Shown here piece after piece: positions 37,721 to 46,202 of a stretch of 64,000 nt of DNA (the first letter of the stretch is position 1; the number at the start of each line of letters is the position of its first letter). The notes under the pieces were generated by a model. That model had not been told where the DNA came from. It searched no databases and saw only the letters and a list, made by a program, of their open reading frames with translations. Source of the stretch: Roseicella aerolata (GTDB lineage: Bacteria; Pseudomonadota; Alphaproteobacteria; Acetobacterales; Acetobacteraceae). The stretch is taken from NCBI RefSeq assembly GCF_020523605.1, contig NZ_JAJAQI010000001.1, positions 186,001-250,000 of the forward strand, written 5' to 3'. The position numbers and the translations under genes were made by a program.

Positions 37721-39153
37721 TAAGCGGCGGCCTGCGGCCGCTCCTCCGCCACCCCGGGCAGCCAAACCCGGAAGCTGGCCCCCGCGCCCTCCTCACTCTC
37801 GATCGTGAGCTGCCCACGGTGGCGGTTCACGATGTGCTTGACGATCGCCAGCCCGAGTCCCGTCCCGCCCGCGCTGCGCGAGCGCCCCTTGTCCACCCGA
37901 TAGAAGCGCTCCGTCAGGCGCGGGATGTGCTCCTTCGGGATGCCCGGCCCGTCATCCGCCACCTCCAGCACCACCCCCGCCACGCGCCCCTCGCTGCGCC
38001 GGCCGGCGCCTTCCCCCAGGCCGACCCGCAGCCGCACCTCGCCGCCCTCGCGGCCATGCCGGACGGCATTCTCCAGCAGGTTGCGGACGACCTGGGCGAG
38101 CTGCTCGGCATCCGCGGGCACGGCCAGCGCCGCCTCCTCCAGCGCCGGCAGCACCGTGACGCGCCGCGCCTGCAGCAGCGGCTCCAGCGCCGCCAGCTCG
38201 GCCCGGGCGATCGCCGCGAGATGCGCCTGGCCGGTCGGCGGCTGGTGCTCCGTCAGCTCGATGCGCGAGAGGCCGAGCAGGTCGTCGATCAGCCGCCGCA
38301 TCCGCTCGGACTGCTCCGCCATGATGCCGAGGAAGCGGGTGCGCGCCGCCCGGTCGTCCTCCGCCGGGCCGCGCAGCGTCTCGATGAAGCCGATCAGGCT
38401 GGCCAGCGGCGTGCGCAGCTCATGCGACGCGTTGGCGACGAAATCCGCCCGCATCCGTTCCACCGCCCGCTCCCGCGTCCGGTCGGAGAGCACGATGACG
38501 ATCCGCCCGCCATCCGCCAGCGCCGGCTCCATCGGGATCACCTGCGCCGCGATCTCCCGCGCGACCGGCACCGGCAGCGCGAGGTCGGCGGTCTGCGGCC
38601 GCCGATCCGCCAGTGCCCGGTCCACCGCCGCGGCCAGGGCCGGGTGGCGCAGCAGCGCCGCCACATCGCCGCCCCCCGGGCCGCCCCGCGCCCCGGTGCC
38701 CTCGCCGCCGAACAGTGCCCGCGCCGCGGCATTGGCGCGCAGCGGCACCCGTTCGGGCGAGAGGACCAGCAGCGGGTCGGGCAGGCTTTCGACGATCGCC
38801 TCATCGGCCCGCCGCAGCCGCCCAACCAGCGCACCCTGCTCCGCCAGCGTCCGGGCGAGGCGGGAGACGCCCTCGGCGATCTCCTCGACCGCCGGCAGCA
38901 GCGGCGTGCCGGAAGGCGGGACCAGCCGGCCATCCTCGGCCGCCGCGCGCCGCAGCGCCTCGGCCAGCCGCGCCAGGTTGTGGATCCAGAGCGTGGCGAC
39001 CAGCAGCGCGCCCAGCAGGCAGGCGAGCAGCCCGAGCAGCCCGGGCCCCGGCGCCAGCGCCCCGGCCAGCGTCAGGGCGAGCAGCACCGCGGCCGGCACC
39101 GCGCCGATCAGCCCGGCGGCGCCGAGGACGCGCCGCAGCGGCAGCCGGCCCAT
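37720..39153 (-). CDS. PhoR-like sensor histidine kinase
   Basis: Membrane-bound kinase of 477 aa: two transmembrane segments at about 9-31 and 36-58, a PAS-like region near 118-200, HisKA with the phosphoacceptor in FVANASHELRTPLASLIGFIETL (His244), and HATPase_c with NLLENAVRHG, ADDGPGIPKEHIPRLTERFYRVDKGRSRSAGGTGLGLAIVKHIV. The arrangement matches PhoR of the phosphate-starvation system, and GPAEDD...RFLGIMAEQSERMRRLIDDLLGLSRIE is PhoR-like. The partner PhoB is not in the window. The gene ends at the P1 repeat, which supplies its TAG stop. Confidence 0.88.
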   Translation of the reverse strand: MGRLPLRRVLGAAGLIGAVPAAVLLALTLAGALAPGPGLLGLLACLLGALLVATLWIHNLARLAEALRRAAAEDGRLVPPSGTPLLPAVEEIAEGVSRLARTLAEQGALVGRLRRADEAIVESLPDPLLVLSPERVPLRANAAARALFGGEGTGARGGPGGGDVAALLRHPALAAAVDRALADRRPQTADLALPVPVAREIAAQVIPMEPALADGGRIVIVLSDRTRERAVERMRADFVANASHELRTPLASLIGFIETLRGPAEDDRAARTRFLGIMAEQSERMRRLIDDLLGLSRIELTEHQPPTGQAHLAAIARAELAALEPLLQARRVTVLPALEEAALAVPADAEQLAQVVRNLLENAVRHGREGGEVRLRVGLGEGAGRRSEGRVAGVVLEVADDGPGIPKEHIPRLTERFYRVDKGRSRSAGGTGLGLAIVKHIVNRHRGQLTIESEEGAGASFRVWLPGVAEERPQAAA

Positions 39154-39159
39154 GGCCGG

Positions 39160-40341
39160 TCAGGTGCCGGGCATGCCGGGCACCGGCGCCGGCTCCACCA
39201 GGCTGGGCTCGCCCGAGGGATCGACCGCGAAGAGCGCCAGGCCCCGCTGCGCCAGCCCCCCGGTATCGAGCAGGATCGGCCCGTCCGCCCCCAGCATGGG
39301 CTGGCCGAGCGGCGGGTTGCCGCCCGGCTCCCGCACCGCCCGGGCGGCGAGCGCCGCGGCGTCATAGGCGATGCCGGCGCGGGCCGGCGGGCGCTCCCCG
39401 AAGGCGGCGTAGTAGCGGCTCTCGAAATTGGCGCGCGCCTGCGGGTCGGGGCCGGGGAACCAGGCGCCGAGGAGGGCCGGTTCCTGCGCCAGCGTCGTGT
39501 CCTGCGCCCAGAGCGCGGTGCCGAGGAAGCGCGGCGGGGCGGGCAGGCCGGCGGCCAGCGCCGCGGCGGCCTGCCGCGCCCGGTCGCTGGCATGGCCCAG
39601 CAGCACCGCATCCAGCCCCTCCGGCCCCGCGCGCTCGGCGAGGTCGCGCGCCGCGCCGGCGACATCGGTGATGCGGGGATGCAGCAGCACCACCGGCGCC
39701 GGCAGGCCGAGCGCCGTGGCCCGCGCCCGGAAGCCGGCGGCGAGGCGGCGGCCGAACTCGTCATCCGGCGCCAGCAGGCCGAGCCGACGGGCGCCGCCCG
39801 CGGCGGCGGCGGCGGCCATGCGCTCGGCCTGCTCGCCCGGCGTCACGCCCATGATCCAGACGCCGTTGCCGGCCTGGGAGGCATCGCTGGTGAAGGCCAG
39901 CACCGGCGCCCCGATGCCGCGGGCGGCCGAGGCGGCGGCCGCTGTCTCGCCGAGCGTCAGCGGCCCGGCGAAGGCGCGCGCGCCCTCCGCGATGGCGGCC
40001 CGCGCTGCCTCCCCCGCCCCGGCGGCGGTGCCGCCGGTGTCGCGCGGCAGGAATTCCACGCCCGGATCGGCCTGGTCGAACAGGGCGAGCTGGGCGGCGT
40101 TCAGCATGGCCTGGCCGAGGGCGCGGTTGCCGCCCGAGAGCGGCAGCAGCAGGCCGACCCGGCTGCGCGCCGGCTCGGCCGGCATGGCGACGGCCGGCGG
40201 CTGCACCATGACGACGCGCGACGGCGGGGCTTGCGGCGCGCAGGCTGCCGCGGGCAAGAGCAGCAGCAGGGCGGCCAGCCATCGGCGGCCCGAAGTCCGG
40301 CGAGGGGACCGACGCGGCGCGGAGCATGACGGAACTGGCAA
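39160..40341 (-). CDS. Penicillin-binding protein activator / LpoA-like lipoprotein
   Basis: Periplasmic-binding-protein-fold (type 1) lipoprotein of the LpoA family, which activates peptidoglycan synthases from the outer membrane. Proposed start is TTG at 40341 with GGAGG 5 bp upstream, giving 393 aa and a signal peptide RRTSGRRWLAALLLLLPAAAC with a lipobox ending at the Cys. The mature part starts SRVGLLLPLSGGNRALGQAMLNAAQLALFD, the usual PBP1 entry, and contains LGLLAPDDEFGRRLAAGFRARA. It ends 7 bp upstream of the kinase gene start and is divergent from rsmI, whose start it overlaps by 16 bp. Confidence 0.83.
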   Translation of the reverse strand: MPVPSCSAPRRSPRRTSGRRWLAALLLLLPAAACAPQAPPSRVVMVQPPAVAMPAEPARSRVGLLLPLSGGNRALGQAMLNAAQLALFDQADPGVEFLPRDTGGTAAGAGEAARAAIAEGARAFAGPLTLGETAAAASAARGIGAPVLAFTSDASQAGNGVWIMGVTPGEQAERMAAAAAAGGARRLGLLAPDDEFGRRLAAGFRARATALGLPAPVVLLHPRITDVAGAARDLAERAGPEGLDAVLLGHASDRARQAAAALAAGLPAPPRFLGTALWAQDTTLAQEPALLGAWFPGPDPQARANFESRYYAAFGERPPARAGIAYDAAALAARAVREPGGNPPLGQPMLGADGPILLDTGGLAQRGLALFAVDPSGEPSLVEPAPVPGMPGT

Positions 40342-41231
40342 GCGATCCTCCCGACCAACTGGGCCCCGATGGGGGGGCCGCCGCGGCATCGCCCGGGCTG
40401 ACGCTGGTGGCGACGCCCATCGGCAATCTCGGCGACCTCTCCCCGCGCGCCCTCGCCACGCTGCGCGGCGCGGATGCCGTGCTGTGCGAGGACACCAGGG
40501 TAACCGGCGCCATGCTGGCACGGCATGGCGTTTCGGTGACGCTGGTTCCTCTGCACGAGCACAACGAGGATGACCAGACCCCTAAGGTCCTCGCACGGCT
40601 TCGTGCCGGGGGGCGGGTCGCGCTGGTCTCCGATGCCGGGACGCCGCTGGTCTCCGATCCCGGCTACCGGCTGGTCCGCGCCGCGATCGCGGAGGGGCTG
40701 CCGCTCCATGCGGTGCCCGGGCCGAATGCCGCGGTGACGGCGCTGACCCTCTCCGGCCTGCCGCCGCATCCCTTCCTGTTCCACGGCTTCCTGCCGCCGA
40801 AGGCCGGGCCGCGGGCCGCCGGGATCGCCCGGCTGCGCGCGGCGGAGCGGGCCGGGCTCTCGGCGACGCTGATCCTCTACGAGGCGCCGCACCGCCTGGC
40901 CGAGACGCTGGCGGCGCTGGCCGAGGGGCTCGGGCCCGACCGCCCGGCGGCAGTCGCGCGGGAACTGACCAAGCGCTTCGAGGAGGTGCGGCGCGGCACG
41001 CTGGCGGACCTCGCCGCGCATTACGCAACGGCCGAGGCGCGGGGCGAGATCGCGATCGTGATCGGCCCGGCGCCGGAGGAGCGCGGCACGGAGGAGGAGC
41101 TGGAGGCGCGGCTGCGCGAGGCGCTGGCGGCGGGGATGAGCGTGCGCGACGCGGCGGCGGCGGTCGCCGAGGCGACGGGGCTGCCGCGCAAGCAGGTCTA
41201 TGCCCGGGCGCTGGAGATCGGGCGGGGATGA
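40326..41231 (+). CDS. rsmI: 16S rRNA (cytidine(1402)-2'-O)-methyltransferase
   Basis: SAM-dependent tetrapyrrole-methylase-fold enzyme that methylates the ribose of C1402 in the ribosomal P site. The 301 residues show TLVATPIGNLGDLSPRAL, LCEDTRVTGAMLARHGV, RVALVSDAGTPLVSDPGYRLVRAA and HAVPGPNAAVTALTLSGLPPHPFLFHGFLPPK, all RsmI signatures. The divergent rsmI/LpoA arrangement is common in proteobacteria. It overlaps the next gene by ATGA. Confidence 0.96.
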   Translation: MTELASDPPDQLGPDGGAAAASPGLTLVATPIGNLGDLSPRALATLRGADAVLCEDTRVTGAMLARHGVSVTLVPLHEHNEDDQTPKVLARLRAGGRVALVSDAGTPLVSDPGYRLVRAAIAEGLPLHAVPGPNAAVTALTLSGLPPHPFLFHGFLPPKAGPRAAGIARLRAAERAGLSATLILYEAPHRLAETLAALAEGLGPDRPAAVARELTKRFEEVRRGTLADLAAHYATAEARGEIAIVIGPAPEERGTEEELEARLREALAAGMSVRDAAAAVAEATGLPRKQVYARALEIGRG

Positions 41232-41578
41232 GTGCTTCGGCCGGGGAGGATCCCCGCGCGGCCCACGCCCGCCGCCGCGTGCTGTGGATGAACCTGCTCT
41301 TCGCCGCCGGGCTGGCGCTGGCGCTGCCCTGGTTCGCGGCCGGGCTGCTGGCGCATTGGTGGGGCCCGGCGCGCGGCACGCTCTGGGCGACGCACCATGC
41401 CTATGCGGTGCGCACCTTCTGGTTCGGCTTCATCGGGCTGCTCGCGCCCATCCTGGCGCCCGGCGTCGGGCTGGCCATGCTGGGGCTGGTCTGGCTCTGG
41501 TGCGCGGCGCGGATGGTGCGGGCCTGGCTCGCCTGGGAGCGGGAGGAGTGGATCATCGATCCCGGGCGGTTCGTCTGA
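41228..41578 (+). CDS. Small inner-membrane protein (DUF4870-like)
   Basis: A 116-residue protein with three hydrophobic stretches (LLFAAGLALALPWFAAGLLAHWW; TFWFGFIGLLAPILAPGVGLAMLGL; LVWLWCAARMVRAWLAW). The segment HHAYAVRTFWFGF...CAARMVRAWLAWEREEWI resembles small DUF4870-like membrane proteins. YraN, often placed after rsmI, is not here. It is translationally coupled to rsmI (ATGA) and ends 33 bp before the second 88-bp repeat. Confidence 0.7.
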   Translation: MSASAGEDPRAAHARRRVLWMNLLFAAGLALALPWFAAGLLAHWWGPARGTLWATHHAYAVRTFWFGFIGLLAPILAPGVGLAMLGLVWLWCAARMVRAWLAWEREEWIIDPGRFV

Positions 41579-41610
41579 TACTTGACGCAGGACCTGCTGA
41601 CGCATGTCCT

Positions 41611-41698
41611 GCCTCAGACGCCGGTGGCCCTCCGGGCCTTGGCTGCGCGGCACTGGCCGCGGCGCGCCTTCGCGCGCTCGGCCCGCTCCGCGGGCCGC
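41611..41698. repeat. 88-bp four-hairpin repeat, copy B
   Basis: Second copy of the element at 9136-9223, in the same orientation, with four mismatches, all in loops or unpaired bases or at stem edges. It again follows the stop of a + strand gene (41578) and faces a convergent - strand gene. Both copies are preceded within 35 bp by TTGAC and followed by CATGAGCCA. Confidence 0.88.
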
Positions 41699-41960
41699 AG
41701 GTCGGGCCGTCATGAGCCAAGTATGGTCAATCCGATCGGCTTGGAAGTCCGTGCGGCGCGGGCCGGAAAATCGCATGGGTTCAAGGGATCGCCCGCCGAT
41801 GGCCGCAGCGTCTCCTGGCTGAACGGGCCACCAACGGCTTCTCCGTCGCCGGGCGGTTTGCGCCGCAAACCCTGGCCAGTCCGCACTGGCGGCGGCGCCC
41901 ATCCGGAGGGCCGGCATGAATGGAGCAGCCATGCCGCTGGCATGAGGCCGGCGGCCGCCC
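41699..41960. other. Intergenic stretch without a supported gene
   Basis: About 260 bp between the four-hairpin repeat and the end of the multi-PAS kinase gene. I see no gene, terminator T tract or RNA gene. Confidence 0.5.
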
Positions 41961-44555
41961 TCACGCCGCGCCCTGCGGCGCGCGCGCCGGATCGAGGGCG
42001 GGCCGTAGCGGCACCCGTAGCGTGACCGTGGTGCCGGCGCCGGGCACCGAGCGGGTCTCGACCGCGGCGCCGATCTGCCGCGACAGCGCCTGGACCAGCC
42101 CGGTGCCGAGCCCGCCTTCCGGCGCGCCGGAGCCCGGCAGGCCGACGCCGTCATCGGTCACCACGACGACGAGGGTCCCCGCCTCCGGCCGCGCCACGAC
42201 CCGCACCGTCCCCGGCTCGCCCTGCGGATAGGCATGCCGCAGGGCGTTGGTGATCAACTCGTTCGCCAGCAGGCCGAGCGGGATCGCCCGTTCGGCATCG
42301 AGCGGCAGGCGGTCCGGCAGGTCGCAATGCAGCGCGATGGAAGGCGCCAGCCCGCTGGCGAGCCGCACGAGGTCCCGCAGCATCCGGGAGAGGTCCACCG
42401 TCCGCAGGTCCTGGCCCAGATAGAGCGCCCGGTGCGCCTCGCTGATCGCCAGGACGCGCGCGACCGCGGCGTGCAGCGCCGCCGCCGCCGGCTCCGCCAT
42501 CCGGCCGGCCTGGATGCGCAGCAGGCTGGCGACGAGCTGCAGGCTGTTCTTGATGCGGTGGTCGGCCTCGCGCACCAGCAGTTCGCGGTCCTCCAGCGCG
42601 CTTCGCAGCGCCGTCTCGGCATGCTTCAGGTCGGTGATGTCGCTGGAGACGCCGACCACGCCGATGACCACCCCGCGGGCATCGCGCAGTGGCGCCTTGG
42701 CGGAGCGGAAGACGCGGGTGCCGAGGCCGGCGGCGTCATAGACCTCCTCCACCACCTCGGCCCGGCCGGTCGCCAGGATGCGCCGGTCATTGGCCATCAC
42801 CGCCTCGGCCTGCGCGGGGTCGTGGTGCCATTCGGCATCCGACCGCCCGAGCACCTCGTCGAGCGGCTTGCCGAGGACGCGCAAGGTCGGCGGGTTGGCG
42901 AAGAGGAAGCGGCCCTCATGGTCCTTGGCGTAGATCAGGTCGGCCGAGCACTCGCCGATCGCCCGCAGCAGCGCCTCGGTCCGCTGCAGGTCGTGCCGGA
43001 TCTCGCGCTGCGCGGTGACGTCCAGGTTGACGCCCATGATCCGACGCGGCCGCCCCATCGCATCGGCCTCCAGCACCCGGCCGAAGGAGAGGAACCAGCG
43101 CATCGCCCCGTCATCGGCGCGGCGGATGCGGAAGACGAGCTGGTAGCGCCCCTGGCCGTTCCGGAAGCCGTCGCGCGCCGCCTGCCGCAGCGCCGGCCGG
43201 TCGGCCTCGTGCACCATCTCCAGCCATTCGGGGAAGGGCGGCGGCGTCCGCGCCGGGTCCATGCCGTGCAGCCGGTATTGCTGGCGCGACCAGCGGATGG
43301 CGCCGGTCGCCGCATCGAAGTCCCAGATGCCGAAGCCGGCCGTCTCCTCGGCCAGCCGCAGCTGCGCCTCGCTCTCGCGCAGCACCTCATGCGCCAGGCG
43401 GCGCTCGGTCACGTCGAGGTTGATGCCGATCAGCACCGGGCCGGTCGTGCGCTGCAGGCGCCGGGCCCGCGAATGGATCCAGCGGACATCCCCGGTATCG
43501 GCGCGCAGGACGCGGAACTCCTCGTCCAGCATCCCGGCCTCCGCCATGGCGAGGGTGGCGTCCCGCAGCCGGTCGCGGTCCTCGGGATGCAGCAGGGCCA
43601 GCCAGCCCTCGAAGTCGAGCCCGGCCGCGGTCGCCTCGTCCAGGCCGTAGAGCGCGCAATAGGCCGGGCTCAGCACCGCGGCGCGGCTGGCCGGGTGGTA
43701 TTCCCAGAGGCCGCAGCCGGCGGCCTCCTGCGCCAGGCGCAGCCGCTCCTCGCTGGCGCGCAGCGCCTCCTCCCGCGCCTTGCGCTCGGTCACGTCGAGA
43801 TCGATGCCGACCATGCGCACCGGCCGGCCTGCCGGGTCGCGCAGCACGGTGCCGCGGGCGACCACCCAGCGGAGGCCGCCATCGGCGCGGTGCATGCGGA
43901 ACTCGGTGTCGTACGCGGCCTCGCCGGCGATGGCCCGCGCCAGCTCGGCCTCGACCCGCGGGGCGTCCTCGGGGTGGACCAGGGCGCGGAAGCCCGCGAT
44001 CGTGCCGCCGAAGCCCCCGGGCGGCAGGCCGCAGGCCTCCTCCAGCCCCTCCGACCAGGTGACCGTGTTCGTCACGAGGTCCCAGTCCCAGAAGAACATG
44101 CGCGCCGCGCCGAGGGCGAGGCGCATCTGCTCGGCATGGCGGGCCAGCGCGGCGGCTTCCGCCTCCGCCCCCCGCCTGGCCAGGACATGCCCGGTCACCT
44201 CGCGCGCCGTCAGCAGCAGCGCGGGCGCCGCCCCCTCCGGCTGCGGCAGGGGCTGGAGGTCCAGGTCCCAGAATCGCTCGGCGCCGTCCGGCCCCGTGCG
44301 CCGCGGCACGCCGCGCAGGGCGAGGCCGCTGCGGCAGGCCTCGGCAACGGCTGCCGCGCCTGCGGCCGTGCCATGACCCGGAATGAGCGCAGCGACCGGC
44401 AGGCCGATTGGCTCGGCCCCGGCGAGGGCGCGGCAGGCCGGGTTGGCCTGGACGATCCGCCAGTCGGGCGCGGTGGCGATGGCAAGGGCCATCGGCGCGG
44501 TCGCCAGCATGGCCTGGAGGCGGACGGCAGCGGGGTCCCCGGCTTCGGCAACCAA
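41961..44555 (-). CDS. Multi-PAS sensor histidine kinase of the HWE/HisKA_2 type
   Basis: Soluble sensor kinase, about 864 aa, without transmembrane segments. Five PAS domains lie in a row (for example FFWDWDLVTNTVTWSEGLEE; GCGLWEYHPASRAAVLSPAY; GFGIWDFDAATGAIRWSRQQYRLHG), each ending with a PAC-type VTER or equivalent. The kinase core has EADHRIKNSLQLVASLLRIQAGRM (phosphoacceptor about His666) and HATPase with LANELITNALRHAYP and TDDGVGLPGSG. HisKA_2 kinases often signal in general stress or light responses. I chose TTG at 44555 because AGGAGG lies 7 bp upstream; the ATG at 44717 would add 54 unlikely residues across an AT-rich promoter region. No response regulator is adjacent. Confidence 0.85.
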   Translation of the reverse strand: MVAEAGDPAAVRLQAMLATAPMALAIATAPDWRIVQANPACRALAGAEPIGLPVAALIPGHGTAAGAAAVAEACRSGLALRGVPRRTGPDGAERFWDLDLQPLPQPEGAAPALLLTAREVTGHVLARRGAEAEAAALARHAEQMRLALGAARMFFWDWDLVTNTVTWSEGLEEACGLPPGGFGGTIAGFRALVHPEDAPRVEAELARAIAGEAAYDTEFRMHRADGGLRWVVARGTVLRDPAGRPVRMVGIDLDVTERKAREEALRASEERLRLAQEAAGCGLWEYHPASRAAVLSPAYCALYGLDEATAAGLDFEGWLALLHPEDRDRLRDATLAMAEAGMLDEEFRVLRADTGDVRWIHSRARRLQRTTGPVLIGINLDVTERRLAHEVLRESEAQLRLAEETAGFGIWDFDAATGAIRWSRQQYRLHGMDPARTPPPFPEWLEMVHEADRPALRQAARDGFRNGQGRYQLVFRIRRADDGAMRWFLSFGRVLEADAMGRPRRIMGVNLDVTAQREIRHDLQRTEALLRAIGECSADLIYAKDHEGRFLFANPPTLRVLGKPLDEVLGRSDAEWHHDPAQAEAVMANDRRILATGRAEVVEEVYDAAGLGTRVFRSAKAPLRDARGVVIGVVGVSSDITDLKHAETALRSALEDRELLVREADHRIKNSLQLVASLLRIQAGRMAEPAAAALHAAVARVLAISEAHRALYLGQDLRTVDLSRMLRDLVRLASGLAPSIALHCDLPDRLPLDAERAIPLGLLANELITNALRHAYPQGEPGTVRVVARPEAGTLVVVVTDDGVGLPGSGAPEGGLGTGLVQALSRQIGAAVETRSVPGAGTTVTLRVPLRPALDPARAPQGAA

Positions 44556-44571
44556 TGCGACGCCTCCTGGC

Positions 44572-44773
44572 AATTCTGCGCTCCGCAGCCACGGGAACCG
44601 CGCCGCGCCGGGGGCGGTGCGGCCCCTCCATGCCGTGAAATATGCCGTTGGGAATATCCGAATATTGCAGTCCCGGCAACAAAGAGCGAGGCCGGACAGG
44701 ATCGGCGCAGAATTCACGAAGGTTTTTCTAATTCAACCATAACTGTATATTCGGGGTGGATTTGACCGGAAGT
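44572..44773 (-). promoter_or_regulatory. AT-rich promoter region of the multi-PAS kinase gene
   Basis: Between the kinase and recX genes lies the most AT-rich patch of the window (about 44640-44760), with poly-T/A runs, AATAT-CCGA-ATATT near 44650 and TATATT near 44750. A 10-bp inverted repeat (AATTCTGCGC at 44572-44581, GCGCAGAATT at 44705-44714) brackets it. The - strand promoter is probably here, but no exact -10/-35 pair can be named. Confidence 0.4.
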
Positions 44774-45421
44774 TCACCCCTGCCGCAGCGCGATCAGCCG
44801 CTCCTCCGCCTCCGCCGGATCCATCGAGAGCGCCGCTTCCGCCACCTCCCGCCCGAATCCCGCCCGGGCCAGCGCGGCCAGCGACTTCAGCCGCGCCGCG
44901 CGCGCCGCCTGCGGGTCCCCGGGCGGCGTCTGCGTGGCGAAGGGCCCGATCCGCCGGCGCCGGCATTGCGCCAGCGCGGCGTCCAGCTCCGCCCCTGCCT
45001 CGGGCAGCGCCGCCGCGGCCGTCTCCGCCGCCACGCCCTTGGCGCCGAGATGCGCCGCGATCGCCCGGCGGGAGCGGCCGGCGCGCGCCAGCCGCCGGGC
45101 GCGGGATTCGGCGAAGGCCGCATCATCCACCGCCCCGGCGGCCACCATGGCCTTCGCCACCGTGGCCGCCATCGCCCGTGCCGCCGCTGCCTGTGGTGCG
45201 ATCGCCTCGGCCGCCGCGCCCTCCGCCTCCGCCCGCCGCGCCCAGCGATCCACCCGGCGCTGCAGCACGCGCTTCAGCCCGGCCTCGGTCGCGGCGAAGC
45301 GCGCGAGATGCGCCAGCGCCGCCTCCCGCAGCGCCGCCTCACCCGGCGGCGGGCCGGCGGGGCGGGGCGCCCGGCGCGGCTGGCGCTGGGGCTTGCGGGG
45401 CGGTCTCGACTCCTCGGCCAT
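44774..45421 (-). CDS. recX: Regulatory protein RecX
   Basis: Modulator that binds RecA filaments and limits recombinase activity. The 215-residue protein (ATG 45421) has a basic, Pro-rich N-terminus and three-helix repeats: ALREAALAHLARFAATEAGLKRVLQRRVDRWARRAE, FAESRARRLARAGRSRRAIAAHLGAKGV and LKSLAALARAGFGREVAEAALSMDPAEAEERLIAL. recA is not adjacent in the window. It is located upstream of the kinase gene on the same strand, 218 bp apart. Confidence 0.82.
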   Translation of the reverse strand: MAEESRPPRKPQRQPRRAPRPAGPPPGEAALREAALAHLARFAATEAGLKRVLQRRVDRWARRAEAEGAAAEAIAPQAAAARAMAATVAKAMVAAGAVDDAAFAESRARRLARAGRSRRAIAAHLGAKGVAAETAAAALPEAGAELDAALAQCRRRRIGPFATQTPPGDPQAARAARLKSLAALARAGFGREVAEAALSMDPAEAEERLIALRQG

Positions 45422-45634
45422 GGCGGCATCCTGCCATGCCGGCGCGCACCGGCCCAAGGACGGGGCTGGCCCGATCGCGCCCGGCGCGGCACAAGCCCGC
45501 CCCGGATCGGCGCGCGGGCCTGTCCGGACGCTCCGGCGTCCAGGGACCGCGCGGATCCGGTCGTCAGAAACCCAGCGAAAGCGGTGCGCGCCCAGGCCCG
45601 GACGCGCCTCGCCATCCCCCGGAGGAGACCCGCC

Positions 45635-46090
45635 ATGGCCCGCTACCCCACCAACGGCCTGACGCTCGACCAGGCCAGTGCCATCATCACCGCCGCCCGC
45701 GCCAAGGGGCGGGAGCTGAACCTGCAGCCGCTGACCGTCGTCGTGCTCGATGCCGGCGGGCAGGTGAAGGCGATGCAGCGGGAGGACGGTTCCTCACTGC
45801 TGCGGCCCGAGATCGCCCTCGGCAAGGCCTATGGCGCGCTCGCGCTCGGCTTCGGCGGGCGGGAGCTGGCGCGGCGCGCCCAGTCCATGCAGGGCTTCAT
45901 GAATGCCCTGTCCGACATCGCCGGCGGCAAGGCGGTGCCGGTGCCGGGCGGCGTGCTGGCCTGCGATGCCAATGGGGTGATCCTGGGCGCGGTCGGCATC
46001 AGCGGCGACCTTTCCGCCCAGGACGAGGTTTGCGCGGTCGCCGGCATCCAGGCGGTGGGCCTGAAGCCCGATACCGGCGACGCCGAATAG
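45635..46090 (+). CDS. GlcG/HbpS family protein
   Basis: A 151-residue protein of the GlcG/HbpS/PduO-C fold. Matching motifs are GLTLDQASAIITAARAKGRELNLQPLTVVVLDAGGQVKAMQREDGSS, EIALGKAYGALALGFGGRELA and VPVPGGVLACDANGVILGAVGISGDLSAQDEVCAVAGIQAVGL. HbpS-like members bind haem or corrinoid; GlcG itself is of unknown function in glycolate use. GGAGGAG precedes the ATG. It starts 213 bp from the divergent recX. Confidence 0.87.
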   Translation: MARYPTNGLTLDQASAIITAARAKGRELNLQPLTVVVLDAGGQVKAMQREDGSSLLRPEIALGKAYGALALGFGGRELARRAQSMQGFMNALSDIAGGKAVPVPGGVLACDANGVILGAVGISGDLSAQDEVCAVAGIQAVGLKPDTGDAE

Positions 46091-46202
46091 GCCGCCCCGG
46101 CCCCCGGCCCGCGCCGGGGGCAAACCCCCGTCGTTGCGGGGCGTTGTCCCGGGCAGACCCGGCCAGGGGCCGGATATCCGCACAAGGAGGCAACGCCACC
46201 CG

